From: Microcebus murinus
Lineage: Eukaryota; Chordata; Mammalia; Primates; Cheirogaleidae
Reading direction: 5' to 3'
DNA length: 64,000 nt
Assembly: GCF_040939455.1 (NCBI RefSeq)
Contig: NC_134119.1
Location: 15,178,501-15,242,500 of the forward strand
Under the pieces are notes generated by a model. That model was not told where the DNA came from, did not search any database, and saw only the letters and a list, made by a program, of their open reading frames with translations. Below, piece by piece: positions 46,966-58,340 of the stretch (its first letter is position 1; the number at the start of each line of letters is the position of its first letter). The position numbers and the translations under genes were made by a program.

Positions 46966-47677
46966 ATTCTTAGGATCCACCTATATATACCATATATCTC
47001 CTATGGGCTTATTCAATGTAGTGTTGTTACATAAGTATTTGGCTAAGTTAGGCACATGCCCTTTGATGATAATATAAATATAGAAAGATAAGCATTCCAT
47101 TATCTGACTATGGTGAGGTTTTATATCATCATCCATCCCAGTTATTGTCAGGAAGAAGGGCTAGAGAGCTATCATTTAAAGCCAATATCTTTGCCTTGTC
47201 AAACCACTCCATCTCTACCCACCTTCTTTCAAGCTCTGTATATTTAACGTCTCTACAAAACAAGTCAGCTCATTCAAGTGTCCACTCTGAGGTTAGCTTC
47301 TTTGGGAAGAGGTTGTCTTGACCTTCCAAAATTGGACCTTCTATTCATGCATTTGCTGAGCTTTATGTTACTTTTTATATGGCCAAAATGACTGTTGGTT
47401 AGAGCAGCTTTAGAATTTTCCTGCAACCATGCTTGGAAAGTATAATCTGCCCAATTGTCCATGCAGTTAAACCAACCAAAGATTATTTTCTGGAGAAAGT
47501 TGTGGACCAGCTACCAAAGCTTCCTCTGCTCACCTGTAAGGGGAAATGAGAAAGATGTCCATTCAGGAACTCATTGGCTTTTAAACAGCACCAGTCCTAC
47601 CCTCAAGCTCGAGTCTTTGAAACGATGGCTACACCACAGGTAAGCAGCACACATGGGCAACAGTAACACAATCAAAT
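46966..47677. other. Unassigned DNA
   Basis: No gene or named repeat recognised. Confidence 0.5.
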
Positions 47678-47890
47678 GTGTGTTAGGCACCTGCTATTTG
47701 TTAGGAGCTGTGCTCACTTAAAATTTTTTTCATGCCACTATTATAGTAACCCTGTAAGGTAGGTAATATTTCACCTATTTTACCCACAGAAGAAACTTTA
47801 GAGAGCTTAAATAACTTTCACCAGATATTACAGTTAAGAAATATCAGAGTTGGGTTTTTAACTAGGCTGATCTGTGGTCATATTCACTCT
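47678..47890 (+). mobile_element. MIR SINE
   Basis: 'ggcacctgctatttgttagg', 'accctgtaaggtaggtaata' and 'ttttacccacagaagaaact' follow plus-strand MIR closely. Confidence 0.85.
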
Positions 47891-48199
47891 CCTACTGACT
47901 CCCTGGTACTTGTTAGGGTACGCAGTTTGAATTGCTCCACTGTTCAATATCTTCAAATGCTCAGCAGAAAGAAACAGGCTTTAACTAGAAATGCATGATG
48001 GATATGAAATCCTTTCATTTCTCTAGAAACTTTGCAATATCCCTGGATTAAGCTAGGTTTGTAAACAGCCACACACCTGATCCACATCATTTTGTTCCCC
48101 CCAGAGAGTGCTTGTTCTGAACTGTGCTTAGGATGCCTTCAGCCTGTGCTGAGGGATTTTACCAGAAAGAGCCTGATGACACTGCTCTTGGTTCGTACG

Positions 48200-48360
48200 A
48201 TGGAAACACAGTGGTCAAGGTCATGGGTGAACTATCTTATTTGTAACGCTTGCTCTCTAGCTTGTAGTTGGGTGAACTTGGATAATTTTTAAAACTTTCT
48301 GTGCTTCAGTTTCCTCATCTGTAAAATGTGGATGTTGGTTGTACCGCAGGGGTGAAGGAT
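48200..48360 (-). mobile_element. MIR SINE
   Basis: 'agttgggtgaacttggataa' and 'cagtttcctcatctgtaaaa' then 'tgtggatgttggttg' are minus-orientation MIR landmarks. Confidence 0.75.
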
Positions 48361-48705
48361 ACTTTCATTCTACCCTCTGATATCTTGATAAATTGAATTT
48401 CCCTGTAATACACTGGACAGTAGACAGGTTAACAGGAGAAAAAGCATATGCATTTAAAATGCATATGCACAGGCACCTTAAAAATATAAGACTTAAAGAT
48501 GGGCCAGATGGTTGAAGCATAAATAGCATTTTAAGCTACAGAAAGAAATAGGGGCTCAGGGGGTTCTGGTGAGGATGTAGTGACACAAATCTTGGGAGGG
48601 TAGAGGAGGAATTGCATGATGAACAAAGGCTGTCTTATCATATAGGTAGTCTCTCAGGTAGCAGTCCCCAGAAGTCTCCTTTCCTGAGAGTTAATCTCCT
48701 CTGTA
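48361..48705. other. Possible LTR-like repeat carrying a palindrome
   Basis: The phrases 'gacaggttaacaggagaaaa' and 'gcataaatagcattttaagc' feel repeat-derived (LTR-like), but I cannot name the family. It holds the palindrome at 48444-48468. Confidence 0.35.
48444..48468. repeat. 25-bp palindrome with POU-like cores
   Basis: Perfect 12-bp arms (gcatatgcattt and its complement) around one central base. Each arm holds gcatatgcat, which is 10 bp of the palindromic POU-dimer motif atgcatatgcat. Confidence 0.9.
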
Positions 48706-48800
48706 TTTATTCATTCATTCATTCATTCATTTCAAAATATTAAGGTGGTACAAATGTTTTTCTTACATGGATACACTGCAGAATGCAGAAGTCAGGACAT
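48706..48800 (-). mobile_element. Short L1 3'-UTR piece with an (ATTC)n tail
   Basis: The (ATTC)n run at 48710-48731 is followed by 'ttcaaaatattaaggtggta' and 'caaatgtttttcttacatgg', text I associate with the reverse complement of a strepsirrhine L1 3' UTR. The tetranucleotide run would be the degenerated tail. Confidence 0.5.
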
Positions 48801-49576
48801 TCAGTGAAGGATAAAATCTCCCTTGTTTGATGAGATTATAGGGAGGGGCCTCATGAAAGTTTCCTCCCTCCCTCCCAGAGGAAAAGGGATCTTCAGAGAA
48901 ACCCTCTCCCTGTGCTTGGGGAGGCAAAGAGGAGTGAGAAGCAGGGCCATGAAAAGGTCAGAGTGACTTTCTTCTTTAGTTCGAGCACTCAGCATATTTT
49001 GGGACATTGTTTTCTAGGCCCCAATAGTACGTACTTTACATAATTGTGGGGGTTAGAACAGTTAACACTCGTCAGTTAGCCAGATCAGTATGCTTGCTCC
49101 ATAAGAGTATTTGGATCACAGAGAGATCTTTGGTTCCAGACAAGAGAAATCTATTTTGCCTAAATTGAGCAAAAAAGGGAAATTTAATGCAAGGAAGCTC
49201 CTAGGGAAAGACAGGAAACCAGCAGCTCCTAGAACCCTGGCAGCAGAAGGAAACAGAGAACCTGTTGTATGGTCTGTTTTGAGCATCCACGAAATACAAT
49301 GTTGTCCTTTTAAAAATCATAAATATATGTGCCTCTTCTAAGCATCTGGTTGGTTTTGACCTTGTAGACAACTGTGAAATTTTTAACTGCTCATGTTTAT
49401 TTCATTGTGAAGGTTCCTAGATAGTTTAAAACCATGTAAGTGGCTCATCTCTGGCAAATGGATAAACTGTATGGCTAGAAGTTATTATACTCTCCTGGCC
49501 CTGTCATTTTCACATGTAATTGTCAGTTGTCTCAGATTTTTCTTACTTGTTATAAATGTATTCAATCTTAGGTGCT
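48801..49576. other. Unassigned DNA with a possible unnamed repeat
   Basis: The stretch 49110-49345 ('gcaaaaaagggaaatttaat' and following) resembles text near 57484-57600, so both may be one repeat family that I cannot name. No gene. Confidence 0.4.
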
Positions 49577-49800
49577 ATAGTGGCTACCGTTTATTTAGTG
49601 GTTTCTATATGTCAAGCAGTGTACTTAGCACCTTAAATGCATTATTTTATTTAATCCATGCACTCAATTCCTGCAAAAGCCTGAAATGAAGCTGCTACTG
49701 TTATCACATAATAGCACTAAGAAGACACAGAGCTGCAGAAAGACAAGGTAATTTGTACAAGTTCACAAAGCTGTTAAGGGGCAGAGCTGAGTTTCAGACA
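49577..49800 (+). mobile_element. MIR SINE
   Basis: 'accgtttatttagtggtttc', 'gtacttagcaccttaaatgc', 'gacaaggtaatttgtacaag' and 'ggggcagagctgagtttcag' follow plus-strand MIR. Confidence 0.85.
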
Positions 49801-49987
49801 TTTAAAAATAACATAAATTTTTCAAGTCATACCTAACTTCTTAGCTCACTTTTCACACGCCCCTCCATTGTACTCTTAAACAATAGTATTAGTATAATAG
49901 CCATTGATAGCATTAATGACTATAAAATGTGTACCAGCCCTGCGATAAGTGAATGACACTCATTATCTTATAGAGCTTTGAAGTCAA
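49801..49987. other. Unassigned DNA
   Basis: Short gap between a MIR and the MLT1A-type LTR. Nothing recognised. Confidence 0.5.
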
Positions 49988-50370
49988 TGTTAGGGACTAA
50001 GTTGTGTACCCTCAAAATTTATAGGTTAAAGCCCTAACCCCAAATTTGACAGTATTTGGAGATAGAGCCTTTATGGAGGTAATTATGATTAAATCAAGTC
50101 ATAAGTAAGAGGCCCTAATCCAGTAGGATTGGTGTCCTATTGAAGAGGGAGAGATATCAGGAGGTGCATACACAGAGAAAAAGGCCACGTCAGGACACAA
50201 TGATAAGGTGGCCATCTGCAAGCCAAAGAGAGAGGCCTCTGTAGAAACTAACCCTGTAGGCACCTTGACCTTGAACTTCCAGCCTCCAGAACTGTGAGAA
50301 AATAAAATTCTGTTGCTTAAGCCAACTAGTCTGCGGTGTTTTGTTATGGCAGCCCTAGCAGACTAACACA
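49988..50370 (+). mobile_element. MLT1A-type ERVL-MaLR solo LTR
   Basis: Near full-length: 'gacagtatttggagatagag', 'aattatgattaaatcaagtc', 'gaacttccagcctccagaac' then 'tgtgagaaaataaaattctg', and the end 'gcagccctagcagactaaca'. Flanking 5-mers gtcaa and ggcaa agree in 4 of 5 bases, a probable decayed target duplication. No internal region adjoins it. Confidence 0.85.
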
Positions 50371-50424
50371 GGCAAGTATTGTTACTGTCTCCTCTTTAAG
50401 GAGAGAAAAGCCTCAGACTTTGGT

Positions 50425-51540
50425 TTTGGCGATAATTTTTTTTTTTTTTGGGGGGATATAACATCAAAAGCATGAGCAAGAGACCCGCCTGAGCAAGAGC
50501 GAGACCCTGTCTCTACTAAAAATAGAAAGAAATCAGCTGGACAACTAAAAATATATAGAAAAAATTAACCAGGCATGGTGGCACATGCCTGTAATCCCAG
50601 CTACTTGGGAGGCTGAGGCAGGAGGATGGCTTGAGCCCAGGAGTTTGAGGTTACCGTGAGCTAGGCTGATGCCACGGCACTCTAGCCCGGGTGACAGAAT
50701 GAGTGAGACTCGTCTCAAAAAAAAAAAAAAAAGGATATATTAGTGGCCAATAAACACATTAGAAGATGCTCAACATCACTAATCATTAGAGAAATACAAA
50801 TCAAAAGCACAATGAGATACCACTTCACACCCATTAGGATAGCTATTATTTAAAAAAATAGAAATTAGAAGTGTTAGTGAAGATGTGGAGAAATTGGAAC
50901 CCTTGTGCACTGCTGATGGGAATGCAAAAAGGTGTAGCCACTGTGGAAAATGGTATGGCAGTTCCTCAAAACAATTAAAATGACCATAGATAATCCAGCA
51001 ATTTCACCTGTAGGCACATGCCCCCAAAAATTGAAAACAGGGACTCAAACAGCTATCCATACACCCATGTTCGTAGCAGCATTAATCACATCAGCCAAAA
51101 GGTGGAAGCAACACAACTGTCCATTAACAGATGAATGGACAAACCAAACATAGTATATATGTGCAATGGAATATTATTTAGTTTTAAAAAGGAAGAAAAT
51201 GCTGACACATTTTATCACATGGATGAATATTGATGACAACTATGCTATGTGAAATAAGCCAGTCACAAAAGTACAAATATTGTAGATTCCACTCACGTGA
51301 GGTATCTAGAGTAGTCAAATTCATAGAGATAGATAGTAGAATGGAGCTTGCTAGTGGATAGGAGGGGGCAATGGGGAGTTGTTGTTTAATGAGAACAGAG
51401 TTTTGGTTTTGCGAGATAAAAAGAGGTGATGGTTATACAACAATGTGAATGTACTTGATGCCAATGAACTGTACACTTAAAATGGTGAAGATGATAAATT
51501 TCATGTTTATTTTACCACAATAAAATATTTTTAAAATTAA
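50425..51540 (+). mobile_element. L1 3' region interrupted by a lemur Alu
   Basis: The left part holds 'gatataacatcaaaagcatg' after a T run (compare 'gatatgacaccaaaagcac'). After the Alu, L1 resumes with 'cattagaagatgctcaacat', 'agatgtggagaaattggaac', 'aatggaatattatttagttt' and a 3' end 'accacaataaaatattt'. A few hundred bases of canonical L1 between the two parts are missing, so a deletion accompanied or preceded the Alu. Confidence 0.8.
50481..50732 (+). mobile_element. Lemur-type Alu, 5'-truncated
   Basis: Reads 'gcctgagcaagagcgagacc', a middle part 'aaagaaatcagctggacaac', then 'taatcccagctacttgggag', 'gagctaggctgatgccacgg' and a poly(A) tail at 50717-50732. The 'gctggacaactaaaaatata' middle and the 'gctaggctgatgccacggca' segment are typical of Alus in Malagasy lemurs. 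It starts inside the left arm. Confidence 0.9.
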
Positions 51541-51659
51541 GCTATGTATAAAGTCCCATATGTTTGTAAATTTTTTAAAATTCTCAATTTCTTAGAAGTA
51601 AAAGAATAAATTAAATTTTAGAGCTAAATAAACAAAACTTCCCATATCAAAACAGATAA
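51541..51659. other. Unassigned A+T-rich spacer
   Basis: Short A+T-rich spacer between two L1 fragments. Nothing recognised. Confidence 0.5.
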
Positions 51660-52500
51660 GATACAGATAATGTGGTGTCTTAAATCCTGAACATTTTAGA
51701 GGGAAAAGACATAAAAGAATACTCTTTCAACCTCCAAGTAGGAAATAATTTCTCAGGAAAAAGAGTGCAACCCTTAAAAAGAGAACATGGATATACCAGG
51801 ATCTGTAATTTCTGTTCATCAATAACCCCATGAAAATGCAAAAGGGAAAACCACAGCCAGACAGAATATGTCTGCAGCTCATGTAACAAAGAACTACTGT
51901 CCAGAATATATAAATAACTTCCTCAAATCAATAAGACAAACCACCTAAGAGAAAAACAGACAAACTTATAAAAGGAAAAGTTACAGAAGAGAGAACAACA
52001 AAGAAAGCTAAAAAAAGACACTCAGTCTTACTACGAATCAGGGAAGTGGAAATTCAAACAAAGTACAACAGCATTTCATAAGCATCAAATGGCTAAAATG
52101 AGAATTCTGAGGCTACCACGTGCTGGAAAAGATGCAGAACGACATTAACTCTCCTTCACAGCTGCTGGGTGGGTAAATTCGCACCACCATTTTGGAGAAA
52201 AAGTCGGAGACATTTATTAAAGCTGAAAATGCATATATCTGATGACCTAGCAATTCCATTATTAGGAATATATCTAGAGAAATTCTTGCACATGTGATCA
52301 AGAAGATATACACAAAATGTTGATAAGATAATGTCGCAAGAGCAAACATTTGGAAATAGCACAACTCTATCAGCAAGGGCACGGGCAAATCGACTATGGC
52401 ATATTTAGACAATGGAATACAATCCAGCAATAAAAATACATAAACCAAAGCTGCACAGGACAATATGGATCAATCTTACAAACATAATATTGAGAAAATA
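51660..52500 (+). mobile_element. Old L1 3' region
   Basis: 'gaatcagggaagtggaaatt', 'ctgatgacctagcaattcca', 'ttattaggaatatatctaga' and 'agacaatggaatacaatcca' follow the ORF2 C-terminal order of an old L1. The minus-strand frame of 116 codons over it is noise. Confidence 0.7.
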
Positions 52501-52554
52501 GTCAGGTTGTAGGAGAATATATAATTGTACTGTTTTCATGTACGTTTGCAAAAC

Positions 52555-52660
52555 ATGCAAAATTGCCCATGCTGAAGAACAAAATTGCTGAGTCGTAGGG
52601 TATGCTAATCTTCAACTTTACTAGATAATGCCAAATGCTTCCTAGGGATACATGTATATA
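52555..52660 (-). mobile_element. Small old L1 fragment
   Basis: 'caaaattgctgagtcgtagg' then 'gtatgctaatcttcaacttt' and 'actagataatgccaaatgct' match reverse-complement L1. Confidence 0.6.
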
Positions 52661-52939
52661 CTTAATTTTTATATAAATACATGGATATTATAAACATTAG
52701 TTTATAATATAGTATAGTTTATAATATCAGTATATAATGTGTTATTGAGGGTTATTTTATAAGCCGAATAATATGCAGTATGCAATTATATTTTTCTTCA
52801 TATCTTTGGATCTGATGTAAATTTTTTATATTAGTTATACAGAAGTATTAATATAATTGTATAGTTGGCTCATATTTCTGGTGGCTACCATTGGTTGCCT
52901 ATCTGACATCCATTCTTTACTAACAAGTAACAGAGTCCT
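52661..52939. other. A+T-rich unassigned DNA
   Basis: Contains a duplicated 'tataatat' cluster ('agtttataatatagtatag', 'tttataatatcagtatataa'). No gene. Confidence 0.5.
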
Positions 52940-53395
52940 AATTTGCTTAGCTACCCAACCTTCATCCAGATGTAACTTTATCCGGTTCTTCCTATGCAGC
53001 TTCTATCACCACCCTTGCTCCAGACATTGTAGGAATAATCCATTCTTTTCAACAATAAGTTCATGGAATGTGACCCGATTCTGGTCAATGTAAAGATACC
53101 TTGCTTCTATGAAAAAAACACACCTTTGTCTCTTTCTTTGTGTGGACATGATAATTTCTGAATATGATGCTTGGAAGTGCACCCAGGCACCATGTTGAGG
53201 TTGAGGCTGATAATGAGGATGGCAAGATAAGGAGAGTAAAAGAACTTGGAACCATCTTGACATAATCTAGCCAATGAGTTGAGCAACCTTCTGGGCATCT
53301 GAGTTTCTTGTTATGTGCGAGGATCGTGTTGCTCATTGCTTAGGGTAGTTTGAGTGAGGATTTCTCTTACTTGCAGCTGAATATACTGATTTGTA
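52940..53395 (+). mobile_element. MLT1-type LTR
   Basis: 'cattcttttcaacaataagt', 'gaacttggaaccatcttgac', 'tctgagtttcttgttatgtg' and 'acttgcagctgaatatactg' follow an MLT1-type LTR ending. Confidence 0.55.
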
Positions 53396-53586
53396 TGTTG
53401 TAATTGCTCCAGAGAGTTGGAAATAGATGTTTTCTTAGAGCTGAAAGAGTCAGGGCAACCTTCGATATGGAGGTCAGTTTTCAGTAAAACTCTTGTTGGG
53501 ATGAAATATGTCGGCGAGGAAACAACAAAAAGACCTGCAGGCAAAAAAAAAAAAAAAAAAAAAAGTATTAATAGAATAAAGACATA
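53396..53586 (+). other. A22 tract with an unidentified upstream body
   Basis: A pure run of 22 adenines (53543-53564) follows about 145 bp that I cannot assign to Alu, L1 or LTR. It could be the tail of a short retrocopy or a simple A repeat. Confidence 0.4.
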
Positions 53587-53995
53587 TGAGTTAGGATTGG
53601 TTGTGAATGGCAGAAAATACAACATAACAGTGACTTAAACAAAATAGAATTTGTTTCTATTCCACATAAATAGAGTCTGGAGAAAATCATTTCAGGTCTA
53701 GCAGCTTTGTGACTTTGTCAAGGACTCAGTCTTCTATGTTCTGTGCTGCCATCAGCAGCAATCTGAGTCCAACTCATGTTCCAAGATGGCTGCTGGAGCT
53801 CCAGCCATCATATGTGAACAGCAGGTGGAGAAAGGAACAAATAAGTGCTTGTCCTTTCCATTAAAGATACTTCACAAAAGTCACAAAACATTTCTGGTTA
53901 GATTGTTGCATTTTCCAGAAAACAGTCACATAGTAACACCCAGCTCTAAGGGAGACCGGAAATTTTTTTTATTCTTGGTAGCTAAGCCCAGCTAA
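53587..53995 (-). mobile_element. MLT1-type LTR in opposite orientation
   Basis: Reverse complement of an MLT1-type LTR: 'ggcagaaaatacaacataac', 'agtgacttaaacaaaataga', 'aagatggctgctggagctcc' and 'cacatagtaacacccagctc'. It faces the copy at 52940-53395. Confidence 0.7.
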
Positions 53996-55739
53996 AATGT
54001 GGGCTTCTACTAAATATTTCTGAGAAAGAATGAAAAAATGATATTGATTTCAATGGATAGTGAAACCAAATAAATATTTGGTATCAACTAATTGTATTTG
54101 AAACCAAAACTGATTATTATTATTCTACGTCCTAAGAATTTGTAGCAAAAATTCTTACTTGTGGTCAAAATGTACTTTTATCCCTCTCCCTTCAGGGAAT
54201 AGAGAATACGGTTGAAGGGTGTGGGCCAGGACATAATGGAAAGCAATCTTTTGAAGACATCTCCAGTTTTACTTCCTATGTTGCTAAAAGCTAGCAACTG
54301 GGCTTTTTAAAAATAAAAAGCATAATAATAAGTAGAGACATCACCAGGTTTGAGGTGTACAAAAGTCAGCTTTTAGTTGAGAAGGAGACCCATCCATAAT
54401 GCACTGCACATCAAGTTGAGTTTCAGGGAAATTCAGAGGGTGAAGGCCTAAAACAAGGGGTTTTTTTTGGGGGGGGGGTGGCTTTTCAAGTTTTGGTATT
54501 AGAACAAATTAATTCTTTGGGCATTTTAAATTCCTCTGCTCTCCAAACCTTCAGTAAAGCCTGGCCTATCCAGAAATAACAAGAGAATATAAGCTTCTCC
54601 AGAATTCTGAGAAACCTTTGGGGAAGCATTAAACGTATCCCAAAATCAGGGATGGAGAGAGTGCATTCTTAGCGGCCATTTTCATGTTCACAGTGTAACT
54701 TTGAAGTAAGAAAGTGGTATTAGAATTATAATTGACTTAACTATGCAGGCCCCCAGGATGTCTGTCCCTGGAAGGCTGCAAAATCCTGGATGTCAGCTAC
54801 TTGGTCTTGTCTCTGAAAACACAGGGCACTTGCTCATGCAGCCCAGCTGACCTAGAGCCTATGATGGACAAGCATCTCTAGCTCCAGGCTGCCTTTTCCT
54901 ACCACCTGCCCAAAGCGAGACCCTCTCCCTCTTTCTGAATGAGGGGCAACAGTAACTTCCCTTATTTGGTGATGATCAGAACAGAGAGCTTTTCCAAAAG
55001 GCCTGCCGTAAGTAAATGCAATGCAGTGAAAACTCCTAGCACCACCAAATTTGGGTAATCATGTCTCATTTTCCCAATGGCAACAGTGGCACCAGTTCCC
55101 ACTGAGGAAATGTCAAATACACAGTGACTTTTAAGTCTCTCTTGCTGTTCAGTTATAGAAACACAAGGTATGATTTCATTATCTGTAGGCTAATCTTTTG
55201 TGGTTTCATTTTTTTTTAAAGATTGACGTCATCTAGAATGTATTTGAAATAAGGAATAAGAGATCCACATTTGCATTTTTATAAACAGTGATTTGATCTA
55301 CAGCGATTTATTACATAATCCATCCTCCCCCCACCACTGTTTAATGCCACCTTTAAATATAAACAATTTCCACATGTATTTGAATCTATTTTTGAGCTCC
55401 CTATTTTATTCTGTTAAATTGCCTATTTTCTCCTATATCAAACTGCTTTAAAATAGTTTGGATTTATATAATGGTTTAATAGCTCATGTGGTTAGTCTCC
55501 ACTTTCATTCTTCATTTTCATTTGTAGAATTCCTCTGGCTATTCTCACATGTTTATGTCTCCAGCTAACCCCTAGTAGCATTAGCTCAAGTCCCAAAATA
55601 GTGCTGCTAATATTCTCACTGGGATGACATTGGAAGTATACATAATTTCTATAAAACTGATATCTCCATATTATAGTTTCCTCCTATGTGCCCTATTAAC
55701 TTCAGTGATCTCTTGAGTACCTTAGTATCTCTGCAAACC
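53996..55739. other. Unassigned DNA, no gene
   Basis: A long stretch without a named repeat or gene. A T8 then G10 block lies near 54461-54479. Confidence 0.5.
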
Positions 55740-56840
55740 TTGTTTAATGAAAATTTTTGAAGCCACAGAAAAGATGAAACAATAGTACAATGGTAAGCTA
55801 TATATCCACCACTTAAAGCCAAGTATTGTCCTCTGCCATGTTTTATTTATATTTATGAATTTTTAGTTATTTTATTTATATTTTTTGTGAGCTATCTGAG
55901 AACAAATTATAGATATTGTGATACTTTATTCTTAGACATATCAGCATGTATCTCCTAAAAAATGATATTGTCCTACTCACCACAATATCATTGTCATACC
56001 TATGTAATTCCCTTAATATCATTTAATATCCAATCTATATTCAAATTTTTTCAATTGTTCCCAAAATGCCTTTTATAGGTTTTGGGTTTTGTTGTTGTTT
56101 ACAGCTTGGCTACATTTTTTAAAAATTGTATTTTGAAGTATAATTCACATAATATAAATGTCATCCTTTTAAACTGTACGATTTAGTGGTTTTTAGTATG
56201 TGCACTAAGTTGTATAACCAGCCCTGCTATCTAATTCTAATTTAGAATATTTTCAATAGACCAAAAAGAATTCCTGTACCGATTAGCATGAATATATATT
56301 ATACCACATTTTATTTAGGCATTCACTAACTGATGAACATTTGGGCTTGTTTTAAAACCCAAATCCAATCAAGACCTACTTGTTTTGTTTCTGTTGTATT
56401 TTGTGAGTCTTTAGTCTCTTTAATATAGAACCGTCCTTTCACTCTTTATTTTTAATTTTCATGTATGACATTGACTTTTTGAATAGACCAGGCCAATTGT
56501 CCTGTAGAATAAATGACTGTTTCCTCGAGGAATTGTTTCACTTTCTCTTCCATATTTCCAGTAAACCCAATGTGGAGTGGAAAGGCTTGAGTGGGGCTAC
56601 CCATGTTTAGTGCAAGTGTTTTATAGGAGATGCTGTCTCCTTTAGACTCTCACACCAGGGAGCTTACAGTATCAGGTTATGACAATGCTAGGGATATGGT
56701 TTCATCACTTGGTCCAGGTGATCTTGCCACTATAAAGGTTCATGTTTCACTTCTCTGTCAAGTGTTCTATAGGATGGTAACTTACCACCATGAAAATTAC
56801 TTTCTAACAACTTTCCACCATTATTTCTGCATTTTCCCAG
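55740..56840 (-). mobile_element. Old L1 3' region fragments
   Basis: Reverse-complement old L1 text: 'cttaatatcatttaatatcc', 'ttgttcccaaaatgcctttt', 'aagtataattcacataatat', 'ggccaattgtcctgtagaat' and 'aggtgatcttgccactataa'. Probably more than one fragment. Confidence 0.65.
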
Positions 56841-57129
56841 AATAAAATTTTTGTGTAAGAATACTATACAGAATGGAAAATTTTATGCATCATATTAAGT
56901 TTTTTCAGAGTTTTAAAAAATTATTTTGAGTGGCTCTGTTACATAAGATCTGTACTTCAATTGTATTTCCAAGCTTGCTATAACGGAATGTCCCCCAATG
57001 TGTCATCTTGTTTATTCCTTATCAATAGAACCTTCCCTGATAAGAAGGAGCAAGGTAATGCCTGATTACCTGCCTCTGGACTTGATGAGGGAGAGAAATA
57101 CATTTCTATCTTGTTCAGGCCAGTATTAT

Positions 57130-57483
57130 ATTTGTTTTGCTGTCCTAAATATGCTGGCTAGTAGTTGTAGCTAGAAAACTTGATTTTTTTTTAAATTTTA
57201 AATTTGTAGCCAGCAACCTCTCTGAATTATCTTATTGTTTACAATAATTTTTGTTTATTGCTCTCTTTTTCCTAGATTTTCTGCATAAACAATATATTCT
57301 ACAAATAACAATAAATTGTTGCCTTCTTTCCAATGTGTAAACCAAACGTATTCTTCTTGTCTAATTACATTGGCTGTTACTTCCAGAACAATGCTAAAAA
57401 TAGTAATGGTGATATACAATCTTGTATTTTTCCTGACTTCAATGGGGATTTTTCTATTTTTTCCACCATTAAACAATATGTCA
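57130..57483 (-). mobile_element. Old L1 ORF2 fragment, left piece
   Basis: 'ctaattacattggctgttac', 'ttccagaacaatgctaaaaa', 'tagtaatggtgatatacaat' and 'ttccaccattaaacaatatg' are the reverse complement of L1 ORF2 ('gcattggctaggacctccagaacaatgtt'-type text). Confidence 0.75.
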
Positions 57484-57995
57484 TAGTGCCAACCAAGAGT
57501 CTAGGTGCAAGAAACAAAAGCTGACCTTGGTTACCTTAAGCAGTAAATAATTTTTGGAAGATTATCAAGTAGTTCCAACAGCCAGCAGAGACTAGAAAAC
57601 CAGACTTGGAGGATGCAAAACCAAGATATTTATACCATTTCTGAGATATACCACCACTGGGCACTGGTACCTTTGCCACTAGCTATCAACTCAGATGTTT
57701 GTTCCAAAATGAATAATTGTTTACTCTTTTTTTTCTCCTGCTCATGATTTAAATTCCTAGATAAAAGCATAGAAAATGCTAAGCCAAGACTAGATACCTC
57801 TCCACCTGATGACAAGAGGAAAAAACGTCTCATCCCTTAGATTTTGGATGTGGGAGAAAAGAGGGAACTTTTCTCAGACTAACTCAATGGAAGGGGGAAA
57901 GTCTAGACATGCAGAAGCTCCCCGAATTAATAAATATTGCCTTACAAAATCTTGGCTTTGGTTGGATAAATTTAAAATTCATATTGAGTAATATG
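57484..57995. mobile_element. Unidentified insertion within the L1
   Basis: About 510 bp with non-L1 wording ('gtctaggtgcaagaaacaaa' and following) separates two L1 ORF2 pieces, so it inserted into the L1. It has some likeness to 49110-49345. Family unknown to me. Confidence 0.4.
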
Positions 57996-58340
57996 CAAGT
58001 ATGTTATAAGGCAATTTTGTTTGGTTTGGTTATCATAGGAATAGGTATTGAATTTCCTTAATTTTCTCCTTTAATCAATTGACATTATTTTATGTTACTA
58101 TTTAATATTGACTCATATCATGTTTATTTATAGTATATTATGGATACAATACATAATATATTTTTCCCTATTATATATTAACATATTTATTAATTCTGAG
58201 CCATTCTTATATTTGAGGGATGAACTTCTTGATTTTATGGTGCTATTAGACTTTATTTGCTTATCTTTTTACTTATGATATTTTTCATGATTTTTGTGAG
58301 ATCAAATTCAACAGTTCAACCTATATCAAAATAAACTTTC
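57996..58340 (-). mobile_element. Old L1 ORF2 fragment, right piece
   Basis: 'gatgaacttcttgattttat' and 'gatatttttcatgatttttg' match the reverse complement of L1 ORF2 just upstream of the left piece, confirming one interrupted element. Confidence 0.6.

Noticed and set aside
48711..48731. (ATTC)n run as a CRISPR-like or regulatory repeat
   Set aside because: It is a simple tetranucleotide run next to L1 3'-UTR-like text. No CRISPR-type repeats and spacers exist in this nuclear DNA.
50454..50742. 'ggatata' on both sides of the Alu as its target duplication
   Set aside because: The left copy is separated from the Alu start by L1-like text, so the match may be chance. The Alu is 5'-truncated and a firm duplication could not be fixed.
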